A DNA stretch of 64,000 bases from Shinisaurus crocodilurus (GCA_021292165.1 CM037879.1:267091160-267155159), one strand, 5' to 3'. Shown: positions 10,610-22,104, counted from the stretch's first letter. Translations and numbers: made by a program. Notes: generated by a model not told the origin, from the sequence alone.

Positions 10610-10850
10610 GCCCAGGTTGTGGCAGCATTCTCTCAGTCATGTGTTTTTGTTATGTTGAGACTAGACTACAGTAATGGACTCTACAGGGGCAGCCTCAGAT
10701 GACTATATAGCAGCCTCTTCTGGTTCAGAAAGGCAGTGTTTTGCCCCTGGATGGAGGTAAGATCATACCAGTGCCCCAGTTAGAACCTGTGCTGGCTCTT
10801 CATTCCAGTCTATGAACCCAAGGTACCATTTTTTGTCTGTCAGTGAGTCT
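10610..10850 (+). pseudogene. decayed L2-like LINE fragment
   Basis: The stretch gagactagactacagtaatggactctacaggggcagcctc and what follows recalls the RLDYCNxLYxGLP region of L2-type proteins, with frameshifts and stops. It is older than the adjacent copy. Confidence 0.5.
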
Positions 10851-11620
10851 TGCCATCCATTAACACCTCATACATTGTCATAAATCAGGGTTAAGATGTG
10901 GGCCCTCAACAATGTAAACAGAAAAAGAGAACTGAGCTTCAGGCTGGTCCTCAGTTGGGTTATTATTGCAGAATACAAAGCATGAAAGGCCCAACATGCT
11001 TTGATTAAAAACTTCCTCAGGGGAAATTTAGTCCAACATTCTTTTTCTTCAGAGAGAACTCTCTTGGGATCCTTTCTCTGAAAGGATTGCTTCCCTAATG
11101 GTAGATGGTTCAATTTCTCCAGGATTCCCTTCCTACAGTTTGTTTTTGGTTACCTACCAGAGCTGAATGTTAGTTGACTTTGTTTGTATGATTTGATTTT
11201 GTGATTTAATTGTATTTTTACTGTATGGTTTTAGTATCTGGAAGCTGCCCTGATTTTTTGTTAAGACAAACAAGCAAACAACAAAAGTGGGCTATCATTA
11301 TTTTAAATAATAAATAAAACATCTGGACGTTACGTACCAGAGAGACAGCTTCCTCTCTTATACACCATTGAAGTTTTAAAGATCAACAGAGAGCACCCTC
11401 TTGATGGCCAAATCGGATGGGAGGCTGTGATTTGGATGTCCCTTTGTAATTTTCCTTCTTCTAAAAGAAGCCGCAAGACTTCCCCACCCCATTTGGATGA
11501 GGGCCCCAGTGTCAGAGAAGGGGAGGTCTAACCCATTCCCCGCTCACTCCAATTCACGTATGCAAATCACCTTTTCTAAGCTGCTTTTAGTCTCAGATGG
11601 GAAAAACAAGGCACCCATAT
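10851..11620. other. no feature recognised
   Basis: Single-copy-looking sequence; open frames are short and unsupported. Confidence 0.4.
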
Positions 11621-11626
11621 TACGCC

Positions 11627-11701
<75 letters not shown>
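11627..11701. repeat. compound microsatellite (ATT)n(ATC)n
   Basis: About 9-10 ATT units pass directly into about 14 ATC units. It creates spurious Ser/Leu-rich and Asp/Asn-rich frames on opposite strands. Confidence 0.95.
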
Positions 11702-11900
11702 TTAGACAACTTTCTAAAGAAAGACTTACAGCAAAATTAAAACACACAAAAATGTAAAACATTTTAAAACAGCTAAAAGCAATTATCAGTGAAATACCAC
11801 CCCTATGAACTCAAGGTTCAGAGTTCCTCCTGTTGCAGCTAATAGCAGCTCTGACGGCAGAGGGCACAATTTGAATTGGGGCCATGCCCATGGCATAGGG

Positions 11901-12035
11901 CAGTGTTCTCCAACCTTGGGTCCCCAGATGTTTTTGGCCTACAACTCCCAGCATGACCCAGCCAGCATAGCTGGCTGGGGCATGCTGGGAGTTGTAGGCC
12001 AAAAACATCTGGGGACCCAAGGTTGGAGAAAACTG
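11901..12035. mobile_element. palindromic hAT MITE, 8-bp target duplication GCATAGGG
   Basis: Runs from CAGTGTTCTCCAACCTTGGG to CCCAAGGTTGGAGAAAACTG with arms of about 60 bp and a short ccagcatagctgg centre. GCATAGGG occurs at 11,893-11,900 and 12,036-12,043. Near-identical arms are found at 24,272 and 63,311. Confidence 0.95.
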
Positions 12036-12065
12036 GCATAGGGGGAAAGTGTTAGATCTTAGTAC

Positions 12066-12248
12066 AGGCCTGTGGCTTATGCTGGCTCAGCTTGTCTGAG
12101 TGTGGAAAGCTAAGCCGGGTCAGGCCTGGTTGTTACTTGGATGGGAGACCCCTCCTCTAGTTTCCTGCATTGAGCAGGGGGTTGGACTCGATAGCCTTGT
12201 AGGCTCCTTCCAACTCTATGATCTATGAAATCTATGAAATCTATGATC
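12066..12248 (+). mobile_element. 5S rRNA-derived SINE with CR1 tail, copy 1
   Basis: The head contains ggaaagctaagc, ggcctggtt and tacttggatgggagacc, the internal promoter region (A box, intermediate element, C box) of vertebrate 5S rRNA. The tail (gcagggggttggactcgat, ccttccaactctatga) matches the 3' end of CR1 LINEs and ends in ctatgaaat repeats. It is too short and diverged to be a 5S gene. Other copies are at 45,764, 59,036 (minus) and 62,608. Confidence 0.9.
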
Positions 12249-12880
12249 TCCTCCCTGCACTTGGTCATCATGGCTCCAACCCAAATTGGGCACCCCTATG
12301 GATATTTTCAGAAGAAGAATATTAGACTGGGCTTTCCGATCCCAAACCTCCCATCTAACATCTAGTCCAACATTGAGGGTGCTTCTAGATGAGGCTTTTA
12401 TCATGCAATTGCCCTCCTTCCTTCATAGAATTTTACAGGGGTCCACACAACATTGTCTTCCATTTGTAACCCTCCTATGTTTTGCCACTGCTCCTTCTGT
12501 CTTTTTTTCTTACCACGTGCGCAACATCAGTTAGGGAGGAAAAGGTGGAATGGATGCTTAATGCCTTTTGATTTGCAGTGCTAGGAGCACCTCTGCCTGG
12601 AAGCACCCCATGCGTGCCACATTTTACACACCCAGCGCATGCTAAGAGGTGTCCTTGGTGGCTGCCACTCAGTTGTGGAACTTTTTTGCAAGTATTCAAC
12701 CCAAATCCAAGCCAGTATATTTTCCAGATGTGTTGGAAGGAAGAGCCTCTTGTTTGAGCTGGCTTTGAACAGGAGGCATAGGATGACATTCATCTGACTT
12801 TATATATTATTTTATTTTGCTCATCTTTTTGCATTATGTGTTAAATTGTTAATACCAATCCAGAACCCTAAGTGGTGGTG
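12249..12880. other. no feature recognised
   Basis: About 630 bp without recognisable repeat or gene; scattered short frames only. Confidence 0.4.
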
Positions 12881-12892
12881 GTACATGTAGGG

Positions 12893-13014
12893 CAGCCTTC
12901 CCCAACCTGATGCCCTCCAGATGTTCTGGACTGCGACTCCCAGGATTCCAGACCATTGGGCTGATGGGAGTTGAAGTCTACAATATCTGCAGGGCACCAG
13001 GTTGGGGAAGCCTG
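12893..13014. mobile_element. palindromic hAT MITE, 8-bp target duplication ATGTAGGG
   Basis: CAGCCTTCCCCAACCTGATG pairs with the inverted end CACCAGGTTGGGGAAGCCTG. ATGTAGGG flanks at 12,885-12,892 and 13,015-13,022. Relatives: 26,885-27,005 and 38,428-38,554. Confidence 0.95.
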
Positions 13015-13022
13015 ATGTAGGG

Positions 13023-13770
13023 GGAGTGGAATGCACCACTCCTGGTGACTGCTGGACAGTGATTGAGAAGGGCGGGGAGTCTCCGCCATCCACAGAAGTG
13101 GTGACACCATTGCTTGACAGCAGTGGAGGCAGGATGTGGATTACAGACCAGTGACAACATCATCCAGTGTTGCTAGCTGATGTCCAGGCATAGCAACCGT
13201 GCTGTGCCACTCCTGCCTGTCTTCTGCGACTGCCAAGAAACACCATCTGGGGTCCCTTCTCCATCTCCACTCAGTAGCAGTAGTTGAGTGGGATATTAAG
13301 GCATCACTCAACACACCACCACTGGCCCTTGGGATGAGTAGGGTTAGATGAAATAAGTCTCAGCTGTTAAGCTAACTCTTTAGGGCAGCATGCAGCTTCC
13401 CCCCCCCCCTTTAAATGATTTTGATCTATACGGTATAAGTATACTACGCCAGACTTGCAGGATTAATTTACCGTAGTTGAAAATGGAAAAAATAGGCTCC
13501 ATGCCACCCGTTTTCATCCTGTGAATCAAATCTAGGAAAGACGCAAGAGAATACCATTCCAAAGTAGAGAAGCTAATCCACTTATGAGCTTCCCTGTTTT
13601 TATTGCGAGAAAGTAAGGGTATCCAAATGTAGATCTTGTGTTTGTTTTGATAGGATTAGGGAAATCTCATCCACCTGTTGGGCAGTGGCTGTTGCCTAGG
13701 TGTGCAGCAATCACGTTCCTCCTCCACCCCACTCCCAGTTTGCTGGGAATTGTTATGCTTAGTGCCTGTT
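13023..13770. other. no feature recognised
   Basis: Single-copy-looking sequence with a poly-C tract at about 13,399-13,410. No supported frame. Confidence 0.4.
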
Positions 13771-13775
13771 CTCAA

Positions 13776-14470
13776 TCCAGTGCCAGCTCCAGGTTTTTGA
13801 GGACCCTTGGGCAAGACACCCTCAAGGGGCCCCTTTCCTCAGTGGGTTTAGACAATACAATAACCCACACTCAAGGGTTGAGTGTGGGTTGTCGTTGAAC
13901 CATGGGTTTTTTGTTGAAATGTAGGTTATGGTGTTGTCTGAACCCAGCTGAATAACCCACCATTCACAACCCAACAAAAAAACATGGGTTCTCTTTATGG
14001 GTTGTTCATAGTTAACAAACCATAGCTTGTTAGCGCAGCTGGGTTCAGACAACACGAGAACCCCCCTTGCAACAACAACCAACAGTTCAACAACAGCTCA
14101 CACTCAACCCATACTCAACCCTTGAGTGTGGGTTATCGTGTTGTCCTCCGAACCCAGTCAATGAGTCTACCTTCTCTCCACCATTATCATCATCATCAGC
14201 TGCTGCTGCTCTTCATCCTCTTTCTCATTATTTGCTTGCTTGATAGGCAGAGAGCCAGTGAGCAAGAAGGGAGTGGCATCTCCTTCTCCTCCTCCTCACC
14301 ACCACCACCATTGTCTGGGCCAGAGTGAGAGGCAGGTGAACAAACAGGTTGCGAAGAGGAGCAGCAATTCCAGGAGTATCTTGTCAGTGGGCCCCTGCTG
14401 GGGTGTGGTGGACACTCAGCAGGTGCCTGACCATGCCGATCCTCGACACCAGCCCTGTCTCTCAGTCTTT
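13776..14470 (+). mobile_element. repeat D, longest copy, with nested family J element
   Basis: Starts CAGTGCCAGCTCCAGG and ends near caccagccctg. The insertion at 13,848-14,155 interrupts the D sequence between 'cctcagtg' and 'agtctaccttctc'; the unsplit form is seen at about 17,670-17,690. The interior contains ttgcttgataggcagagagc and gtcagtgggcccctgctgg, shared with the other copies. Confidence 0.65.
13848..14155. mobile_element. family J element nested in repeat D
   Basis: Ends gggtttagacaatac and gttgtcctccgaacccagt are inverted. Internal arms include ccacactcaagggttgagtgtgg and its partner near 14,120. Confidence 0.6.
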
Positions 14471-14500
14471 GATTTCATATCAAGTTAAAGTAGTACAGTT

Positions 14501-14502
<2 letters not shown>

Positions 14503-14532
<30 letters not shown>
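14503..14532. repeat. (CA)n microsatellite
   Basis: About 15 CA units in a row. Confidence 0.95.
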
Positions 14533-14533
<1 letters not shown>

Positions 14534-15035
14534 GGAGACCTGAAAAAGAAAATTGCCACTTCAGTTGAATCCGTGGTTGTATTTTGCATCCTTGAATGGA
14601 ACAGAAAACTGTAGAAATTAATTTCTAAAACCACTTGTCCTTTCTCTAGCTAAATGAAATTAGTGGCAGGGCTGCCAGTGACCATGGGTGTCTCTACTCC
14701 TTGCCACCTCTTCTTTTGTCTCTATTCTATGTACTTGCTCTTATGTTTGCCAAGTAAATCCTTAAAGCTAAAATGAAATCTAACCAGCTCCATGGCCTCC
14801 AACATTTCCCAGATGAAAATAAGCATACTTCCGTAGTTCTAATATGTATTCTCACGCCAGCCACAACTACCTTGACTGTTATTCATCCATAATTGCACAT
14901 GGCTAAAAGCTCTTCTCTGCCTGCTGTACATTTAGGCATCCTGATGTTGAATTCTCCCTGGATGACATAATGTTCTCACGTTGTGCATTTCCCCTGCCAG
15001 TAGGAGGCAACGGTGTGGAATGGTGGGTGAGGAAA
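14533..15035. other. no feature recognised
   Basis: About 500 bp of single-copy-looking sequence. Confidence 0.4.
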
Positions 15036-15039
15036 TGAA

Positions 15040-15268
15040 GATGTCTTGCAGGTGCAGCATCAAGGGTAGGCATCATCAGGCACCTGCCAAAGGCCCATTC
15101 CCCACCAGGGGACCACTGACTTGCTGCTCCTCTGCATCATTGCAACCTGCTTGTTCACCTGCCTCTTGCTCAGGCCCAGACGATGGTGGTGGAGAGAAGG
15201 AAGAGGAACAGTAGATGCTACTGCCTGCTTGCTCACTGGCCTCCAAAACCTGGAGCTGGCATGGATGT
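15040..15268 (-). mobile_element. repeat D, partial copy
   Basis: Antisense: starts with the segment corresponding to the D 3' part (catcaagggtaggcatcatc) and ends with caaaacctggagctggcatg, the D left end. Internal agtagatgctactgcctgc matches the 18,280 copy. Confidence 0.6.
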
Positions 15269-15297
15269 CTTGCCACTAGGGACATGTCACCATATGT

Positions 15298-15670
15298 CAG
15301 GCATGGGCAGACTTCAGGCTTGTGGGATCATCTTTGGTTTTTACTAGAACCCTGAGAATTACTAATTTAGCCATGACTAAATTAAGTCCCTTTGATGGAT
15401 CCAACCCATACACTTAGAATTGAAAAATTCTGAGCCCAGGAACTTGTTTCAGCTACCAGTACTGAACTGAGCTCACAATCCTTCAACACAAACATTCACT
15501 CCTGTTTACTCCAAGCTTTTCTCATTTCAGCAACCTAATTTAGGGCAAGGAGGGGAGTCATTTAGTTGCTGTTATTGTTAAACAATTGTGAGTCAGAAAT
15601 CCTTCCCAATCTACTGCAAATAACCCAGAGATCTACCAGTAGATCCCAATCTACATTCTGCCCACTCCTG
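15298..15670. mobile_element. hAT element, 8-bp target duplication (one mismatch)
   Basis: CAGGCATGGGCAGACTTCAGG at the left is inverted at the right as ...CTGCCCACTCCTG. Flanks are CCATATGT (15,290-15,297) and CTATATGT (15,671-15,678). A reverse-orientation relative with 'tctactggtagat' lies at 45,677-46,062. Confidence 0.75.
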
Positions 15671-15916
15671 CTATATGTTATGGTAGATCAGGGAAGAACT
15701 TGACATAGGGATAGCATTTTCAGTGATAGCTCATGTCATTGGTGATATGTAGGTCCATCCTTAGTCTTAGGAGAATGGATGCTGTAAACTGTCACTAGGT
15801 GTCACTATTTGTAGCTTGTTTCTTATGCTAGGAGAGCAATGCTGTGTTCTGTCACTAGATGTCGCTGTTCACTGCTTCAGTCTTTTGCCTGTAAGAGCAG
15901 ATACTGTAATGTAATC

Positions 15917-15943
15917 ACACACACACACACACACACACACTAC
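15917..15943. repeat. (CA)n microsatellite
   Basis: About 13 CA units. Confidence 0.95.
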
Positions 15944-15994
15944 AAAACAGCACATCTTCTCATCTAGAGAGCATGCACATTTTAAAATCAGAAC

Positions 15995-16191
15995 CAGTGG
16001 AGGCTGGTGACTCCAATGTCAGTGGGGCCACATATCCGAACTTGATTTTACTTTGAACTTTTAAGGAGCTATCCATGGTGACAAACCTATTTTGGGGATA
16101 GGGTCCAGTACTATGGATAACTCCTTTAAAGTTCAAAATAAAATCCAGACTGGATATGCAGCTCCACTGACATTGGAGTTACCAATCCAGG
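15995..16191. mobile_element. hAT MITE family F, longer copy
   Basis: The arm CAGTGGAGGCTGGTGACTCC is inverted at the right (ggagttaccaatccag). Internal arms ttttaaggagctatcc and ggataactcctttaaa pair as well. No clean target duplication is visible. Confidence 0.65.
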
Positions 16192-16228
16192 GCATAATCT
16201 ACAGAAGAGTATAAAAAGCCATCCAAAG

Positions 16229-16505
16229 GCCAATGTAGTGTGGTGGTGAGAGTGTTGGACTGGGACTCGAGAGACCCAGGTTCTAGTCCCCCCTCAGCCA
16301 TGAAGCTCACTGGATGTCTTTGGGCCAGTCACTGACTCTCAGCCTAACCTTCTTCACAGGGCTGTTGTGAAGACAAAATGGAGAGGAGGAGGAGGAGGAG
16401 GAGGAGGAGGAGGAGGAGGAGGAGGATTATGTAAGCTGCCTTGGGTTTCTTGCAGGAAAAAAGGCAGGATATCAACATAATACATAAACAAACAAACAAA
16501 CAAAC
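16229..16505 (+). mobile_element. Sauria-type SINE with expanded (GGA)n
   Basis: Head ccaatgtagtgtggtggtg, body ctgactctcagcctaacc, an expanded (GGA)n tract at about 16,382-16,427, and a (AAAC)n tail. Confidence 0.9.
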
Positions 16506-16664
16506 ATGAGTTCTCTTTAGCTAGAAGGCTGTTGATATAGTGCTGCTTGGTAGCAGGGTGACCACTTACTCATCATCAAGAAAGAAGAAGTGCATTACTC
16601 AAAAATAGGACATGATGTGTATCTCATTCAAGCTCAGAGATATTTCCAATGATCTGCCATTGAA

Positions 16665-16944
16665 CCAGTGTGGTGTAGTGGTTAGAGTGCTGGACTGGGA
16701 CTCGGGAGATCCAGGTTCTAGCCCCACTCGGCCATGAAGCTCACTGGATGACTATGGACCAGTCACTGACTCTCAGCCTAACCTACCTCACAGGGTTGCT
16801 GTGAGGATGAAACAGGGAGGATGAGGAACATGATTGCTGCCTTTTGCTCCTTGGAGTAAAGGAGGAGGATTATGTAAGCCACTTTGGGTTCCTCACAGGA
16901 AAAAAGGCGGGATATAAATATGATAAATAAGTAAATAAATAAGT
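16665..16944 (+). mobile_element. Sauria-type SINE with internal insertion
   Basis: Typical head and Bov-B-like tail. About 35 extra bases (gaacatgattgctgcctttt...) separate the ctgtgaggat and aggattatgtaagcc blocks, so it may be a subfamily or a chimeric copy. Confidence 0.85.
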
Positions 16945-17610
16945 AATCCTATATCTAACCCAGCCCCGTATCCTTGTTTTTACAGGTGTGACTAGTTTTG
17001 TTTTGCTTGGATCTTTCAAAAAAATAATCTGTCAGGCACCTATTTGCCTTGATAGAAGTGTTGGTCCTAGTATGAAGCAGCTCTAGCAGCTTTTCTATGT
17101 CAAAGCTGTAAACAATGAGCATAATTTACTACCTAAAAGCACACAAACTGCCTTCATTGTGCACAGCAACATAAATAAGAGGGAATCAATGGCAAGAAGT
17201 GAGATCATTTCACAGTATTGCTTCAGCACAGCCGTTTAAACAAATGAAGGCACAATGGAAGATGTCAACCTTTAGCTTTCCAGTGACAGTGTTATACTGA
17301 TAAGTGGAGGATAATAAAACAAGTAGGTAATAGGTTTGTTTTCAAGGATTAGTTCTAAATAGAGTAAGAACCTTCTGAAGCACACTGAGGAGCTTGCATA
17401 ATTATCTGTTTTCGAATATTAGACTTGCTAATAAAATTTGTGAAGGGGGCAGTTATGGGTTGAATATTGTGATTTTGTCTCTTCCACGTGCAGATCTGAA
17501 AAGGCTGGCATCCATTCTGAAATTTACCATGTTTCTGATGAATTCATTTACAGGTCACACTTATCTGAGTGCACATTACATAGTCCTGCAATATTTGAGA
17601 TTGTTTTTCA
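16945..17610. other. no feature recognised
   Basis: About 650 bp of AT-rich single-copy-looking sequence. Confidence 0.4.
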
Positions 17611-17616
17611 GCATCT

Positions 17617-17797
17617 GTGCCAGCTCCAGATTTTGGGGACCCCTTGGGCAAGACATCCTCAATGTCCCCCCTCCCTCAGTGCCTCTACCTTCTCACCACC
17701 ACTGTCATCAGCTGCAATTGCTTCTCCTCCTCTTTCTCCCCATTGCTACCACCCGGGCAGTGCTAGGTACAGAAAAGATTTGGGGCTCAGGCCCACA

Positions 17798-17836
<39 letters not shown>

Positions 17837-18473
17837 GATGCACTAATTTGCATATGCTAATTTACATATGAACTAAAGTGTGTGTGTGTCTGTGTCTTTA
17901 AAGGACCCTGTCTCCTAAGGACCCCCCCCCCTTTGTAAAAAGGGATGTATGGACAGGGGAGAAGACGGCATTTGAATTCAGAAAAATCAGGCAGAAAGAT
18001 TCAGGGGTGGGGGGGCAGCAGGAGGTGAAGCACATGTGGGCAAAAAGCCAGCAAATCAAGGGGGGTCAGATGCAACAGAGATCATCAGGTCCCCTGTACC
18101 TATGTTTCAGCAAGTGCCCATGGACAGCAGGGTGGGGGGGGGGGCAGATGGCCTCCCAGAGATTCGGGGCTCCAGATGAAAGATTTCATTTGGAAATCTT
18201 GGAATCTCATTTGGAAATCTGCTAACACTGCCTCTGGCTACCACTTGTTTGCTTGACAGGCAGAGAGCTAGTGAGTCAGTAGGCAGCAGCATCTACTGCT
18301 TCTTTTCCTTCTCACCACCACCATTCTCTGGGCAGAGGTAGAGGCAGGTGAACAAGCAGATTGCAATGGTGAAGAGGAGCAGCAACTCCAGGGGGGCTGT
18401 TGTCAGTGGGCCCCTGCTGGGGTGTGAGTCCTTGGCAGGTGCCCAGCCTTGCCTACCCTTGATGCCACCCCTG
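17617..18473 (+). mobile_element. repeat D with nested element G
   Basis: The left part (gtgccagctccagattttgg... ctttctccccattgctaccac) and right part (cttgtttgcttgacaggc... gatgccacccctg) are D sequence separated by element G at 17,753-18,236, whose 8-bp duplication GCTACCAC lies within D. The short direct repeat atctg is near both outer ends. Confidence 0.75.
17753..18236 (+). mobile_element. hAT-like element G, 8-bp target duplication GCTACCAC
   Basis: GCTACCAC occurs at 17,745-17,752 and 18,237-18,244. Ends are CCGGGCAGTGCTAGG and inverted CTAACACTGCCTCTG. The interior has (CA)n, ctttaaaggaccctgtctcc and a poly-G tract. An opposite-orientation copy lies inside a SINE at about 42,138-42,592. 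Non-coding. Confidence 0.85.
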
Positions 18474-19200
18474 ATCTGTATTCGCATGATGGTGCAACTC
18501 TGCGGAGCCTGACTGTTTTCATTACGTGAGCAAAAATGAGGGCTCAGGAAAGCCGGCAAAATCCACATTGCAGGGTTACTGCCAATGAATCGTGGCAGGG
18601 CAAAAATATCTGGGATCTTCAATTGAAACAAGCAGCTGAAAATATTGATGGAATGGCTCCATAAATGCAAATGATCAAAAATCAAATTGGTGGTTGGATT
18701 ATTACCTGCTGCTTGGGTCTGTGAAAGCAAAATGAGAAAAGCTGCTGCCTGCACAGGCTCTGTTGCAAACAGGGAACTTGGCTGGAAGACAAAGCAGTGG
18801 AGGGTGGAGGAAGCTGCAGGGCCAAGTAGCAGGCAAAGGAAAGGACACATATTCCACCTCCCCTCTCTGCTACTACTTCCTTGTAAATCACCCCCTTCCA
18901 ATATTACTACTTTGCAGTGAAGAAGCGGCAGTCACAGCTTGAAAACATAACCTTGCTATACGGTGTGCAGTTCTGGTCTTAGCAAGACGTGTTTCTCACT
19001 TCAGTTTCTAATGTTGTAAAACTATGTGCATTGAGATTCCTTTAGTGCACCTAACACTTGGCTCCCATAGGATTTAGTAGTTCTCTTGGGAAAAGCCTTA
19101 AATGAACCTAAGGTGGTTGCTACTTAGACTAATGGTTTAAATAAATTGAAAGGGTGAATTGGGATTTTTTTTAACCCCATGGCATATAATATTTGATGGT
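18474..19200. other. unassigned, possibly single-copy
   Basis: About 730 bp with no repeat recognised. The part 18,600-18,730 is AT-rich and contains an octamer-like atgcaaat, but I cannot tell a conserved non-coding element from neutral sequence by eye. Confidence 0.4.
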
Positions 19201-19202
19201 GG

Positions 19203-19271
19203 GTATTTATTTATTTATTTATTTATTTCATTTCATTTTTATACCGCCCAATAGCCGAAGCTCTCTGGGTG
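19203..19271 (-). mobile_element. L2-like LINE 3'-end fragment
   Basis: TTTA repeats followed by ttataccgcccaatagccga and agctctctgggtg, identical in layout to 2,135-2,200. Extreme 5' truncation. Confidence 0.8.
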
Positions 19272-19524
19272 TCATCTCTTCTCAGAAAAATATTGAATAT
19301 TCCTGAATCTCTTGCATTAAAAAGAAGGGAGCAGTAGAAAATCTTCAGTGGCTGATTTAAAACCCAACAGCTGATGGGAAATATCTAGTTAATTGGTTTA
19401 GGGAAAAGAGGGAGAAAGCAAAATGGGACGCCCCTTCCTTGGTGTGAAGAAACAGGTATCTTTTAGATGTACCTGCAACCGTATTTCTATAATATGCTCC
19501 CACACGCCTGGGGAATACAACCCA

Positions 19525-19652
19525 GGGCACAATTCTATAAAAACAATCCTAAAAAAAAAGCCTACAATTCCCAGCGTTCCTCAGTCAACCTCAGTAGGAG
19601 TTGTAGGACTTTTTTGGGGGGGGTCTAAACATGCATCGGATTGTGCCCTGAA
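19525..19652. mobile_element. degraded palindromic element with GGGYRCAATYC ends
   Basis: From gggcacaattctataaa to gcatcggattgtgccctg, with arms ctacaattcccagcgtt and aggagttgtaggactt. A diverged relative of the 1,588 family. Confidence 0.55.
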
Positions 19653-19903
19653 TGATGCAGCCACATGGGTGGGGCAAATCATGTGGATCTTTGCCATGGG
19701 ATCAGCATGATTGGTCCCCTCCACACAGGTGTATCCTTCAGAGGAAGCCCACAGCTGTGTGGGAAAAGTGACCCCATACATGGCTCTGGTAACATTTAAA
19801 AGGTCCCACAGATGCAACAGACTTGAGTAAGCCAGAACCAACACGAAGAGATCTACCATATGACCCAAATTTAAATTTTAAGTCCTCTGCATCCTATGCT
19901 ATC

Positions 19904-20919
19904 TGTGGAGAAAGCCAACCTAAGCCCCCTGCCTGACACACACACACTCACCAAGGAGGGGGGAAGGAGACCCGGGGGGGGGGGAGACAACCAGTCTCCA
20001 CAGATGCCAAAGGGGACAAACAACATCTACATAGAATCACCCCAGGGGGGAAGGCAGGAAGCATCACCAGGTTTGTCAATGCTCTTGCATATCAGCCCCA
20101 TCTACATAAGACTTGAATACCTCTCCAGAGCAGATGCTTCGGCACCCCTAAGAAATGGCCACTCAACACCATAGGATGGGACCATTAAGCAAGTGGCTTC
20201 AAAGGGACCCCATCCCACGGGGGGGAAGGCGTCACCCCACCTGACCCAAAAGGCCGCCCCTCAGGAGGGTGTCAACCCACCTGATCACGGAGGGAGGGGC
20301 TACCTGAAACACCAAGGTATAAAACACCCTGCACAAGGGAACTTGGTTGTTGGACCTGATCAGCAATCTTGCCCCATGCTTGGGGTAAGGGAACGAAGGA
20401 TCAGCAAGCCCGGGTAGCAGAACCCGGCGCGCTCCAGCTAGCTGGAATCACTGGCCGCTTGGGTTGACCGGACCCCCGGGAAACCAAGCTGAAATCACTC
20501 ACAAGCCGCTTGGGTAGACCGGGCCTCCGCCGGGAACCCAGCTAGCCGCTTGGGTAGACCGGGCCTCCGCCGGGAACCCAGGCCTGGTCAACCGCAACTA
20601 GCAGCGTGCGGTTGACCAGGCCTCTGCCGGGACCCAAGCTGAACTAACTAGCTGAGAGCCTTGAAATCACGTTGTCCTTGAGACTTTTGCTTGCTACTTT
20701 GTACCGTACTGATAAGCTGTATTGCTGGCGTGGGTCTGGGTTTGTGAAGGTAATTTTGTAAATAAACTTGTTTTTTAAAAGATACTTTTGTGGCTATAAG
20801 TTATCCCTTTGTTCTGGGCTAAGGTGAGGCGCTGGGGACCTCGGAGAAGGCCCGCCCCAGGACTCGCTACCCCCTTAGCATTGAACCCGCGCAGAAGACC
20901 AGGTTGTCGGTCTTCCACT
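19904..20919 (+). mobile_element. solo LTR of the Gypsy family at 51-58 kb, 5-bp target duplication CTATC
   Basis: Starts TGTGGAGAAAGCC and ends GGTCTTCCACT, as do the LTRs at 51,381 and 57,186 (opposite strand). CTATC flanks it at 19,899-19,903 and 20,920-20,924. At 1,016 bp it is shorter than the full-length element's LTRs and clearly diverged. A TATAAAA box lies at 20,318-20,324 and an AATAAA signal at 20,761-20,766. The U3 region retains an open frame homologous to the C-terminus of the gag-pol protein. A solo LTR arises by recombination between the two LTRs of a provirus. Confidence 0.95.
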
Positions 20920-20924
20920 CTATC

Positions 20925-21598
20925 ACTGTTCCAATTTAAATTTAAGAATTCATGAGCAACAAGAGCGGCCTGAAATTCATCAGCAGTAGGTGTCTTCTTC
21001 TCTGTGAGGTTTGACAAGTATAATGTGTGTAATCTCTCCTTCTCCCCACCTCCTGGTATGTCACAGGGCCTGCCAACTCACCATTATCACAGCCTTGTCT
21101 GGCTCCAGATTCCTTCAGCTTGTCCAATTTATCTCCAGACACCAGAGAAACATCAATATTTCAGACTTCGGGACAGATGGACAGTAAAATATAACGCTGG
21201 GTGTAATCAGCATCTTGATGGTACCTCAGCTGAAATATCAGCATGGCTACCACCCCATACATTCATTGGAGAGGACCAGGAATCATGGATGGGATACTTT
21301 ACTATTTTCCTTAGGAGTTCCTCTAACAGGAATGAGCAAGACTAGGTAAGGATTGGCCTATAATAGCCTTTCAGATGCCACAATTGCATTCCCTGCTTTT
21401 TGTAATAACTAGCATCAAAGATCTAGGATCAACATGTCTAACGTTGAGATGTTGTTGGCCATCAACCAGTGCAGTCTCAGTGCCATAGATAGGTAAGGCC
21501 AGATTGGCAAGGATCCAGGAATCTGATATTGTCCAGAGCCTCAGGTTGATTACCTATCTATCCTAAAACATTATCTTCAGAGATGAGATAATTTTGTT
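20925..21598. other. old repeat remnant or single-copy sequence
   Basis: The phrases gggtgtaatcagcatcttgatgg (21,200) and gtgcagtctcagtgcc (21,468) resemble antisense segments of a common squamate repeat, but divergence is too great for a firm call. Confidence 0.3.
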
Positions 21599-21965
21599 GA
21601 ACATAAAAAGAGCCCTACTGGATCAGATGAAAGGCCTAGCTAATCCAGGCCTAGCTAATCCAGGCCTAGCTAATCCAGGGGCCAACCCGATGCCTATAGG
21701 AAGCCCCCCAAGCAGGACATGAGGCCAATAGCCCTCTACTGCTGTTGTTCCCCTGCAACTGGTATTATTCAGAGGTATGGTGCCTCTGATCCTGGAGGTA
21801 GCAGATAGTCATCCTGATTAGTAGCCATCAGTAGCTATATCCTCCACGGGTATGTCTAATCCACTTTTAAAGCTAAATTGGTGTCCATCGCCATATCTTG
21901 TGGCAGTGAATTCTATAGTTAAACTATGTGGTGTGTGAAGAAGAATTCAATGTTCATCATCAAAT
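21599..21965 (-). mobile_element. CR1 LINE 3' fragment
   Basis: Antisense CR1-type 3' sequence (ctactggatcagatgaaagg ... gaattctatagttaaactatg). It carries a local tandem triplication of a 16-bp unit (ggcctagctaatccag) at about 21,632-21,680. Confidence 0.65.
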
Positions 21966-22104
21966 GCTTGTAAAAATCTAGTTTTCAAATGACTGTCTAT
22001 GTATAACCCCTGTGTATTAAAGAGAACAGAGAACAACAGATGAATATACGGTAAGTGAGAATTGGTTTTATATGGCACTAAGAACACCCATTTTAAGAAC
22101 AGAC

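Noticed and set aside
11497..11762. Leu/Ser-rich and Asp/Asn-rich frames
   Set aside because: Produced by the (ATT)n(ATC)n microsatellite read on either strand.
13776..14330. Ser/Pro-rich frames in repeat D as coding
   Set aside because: The frames are not conserved between D copies and are broken by a nested element.
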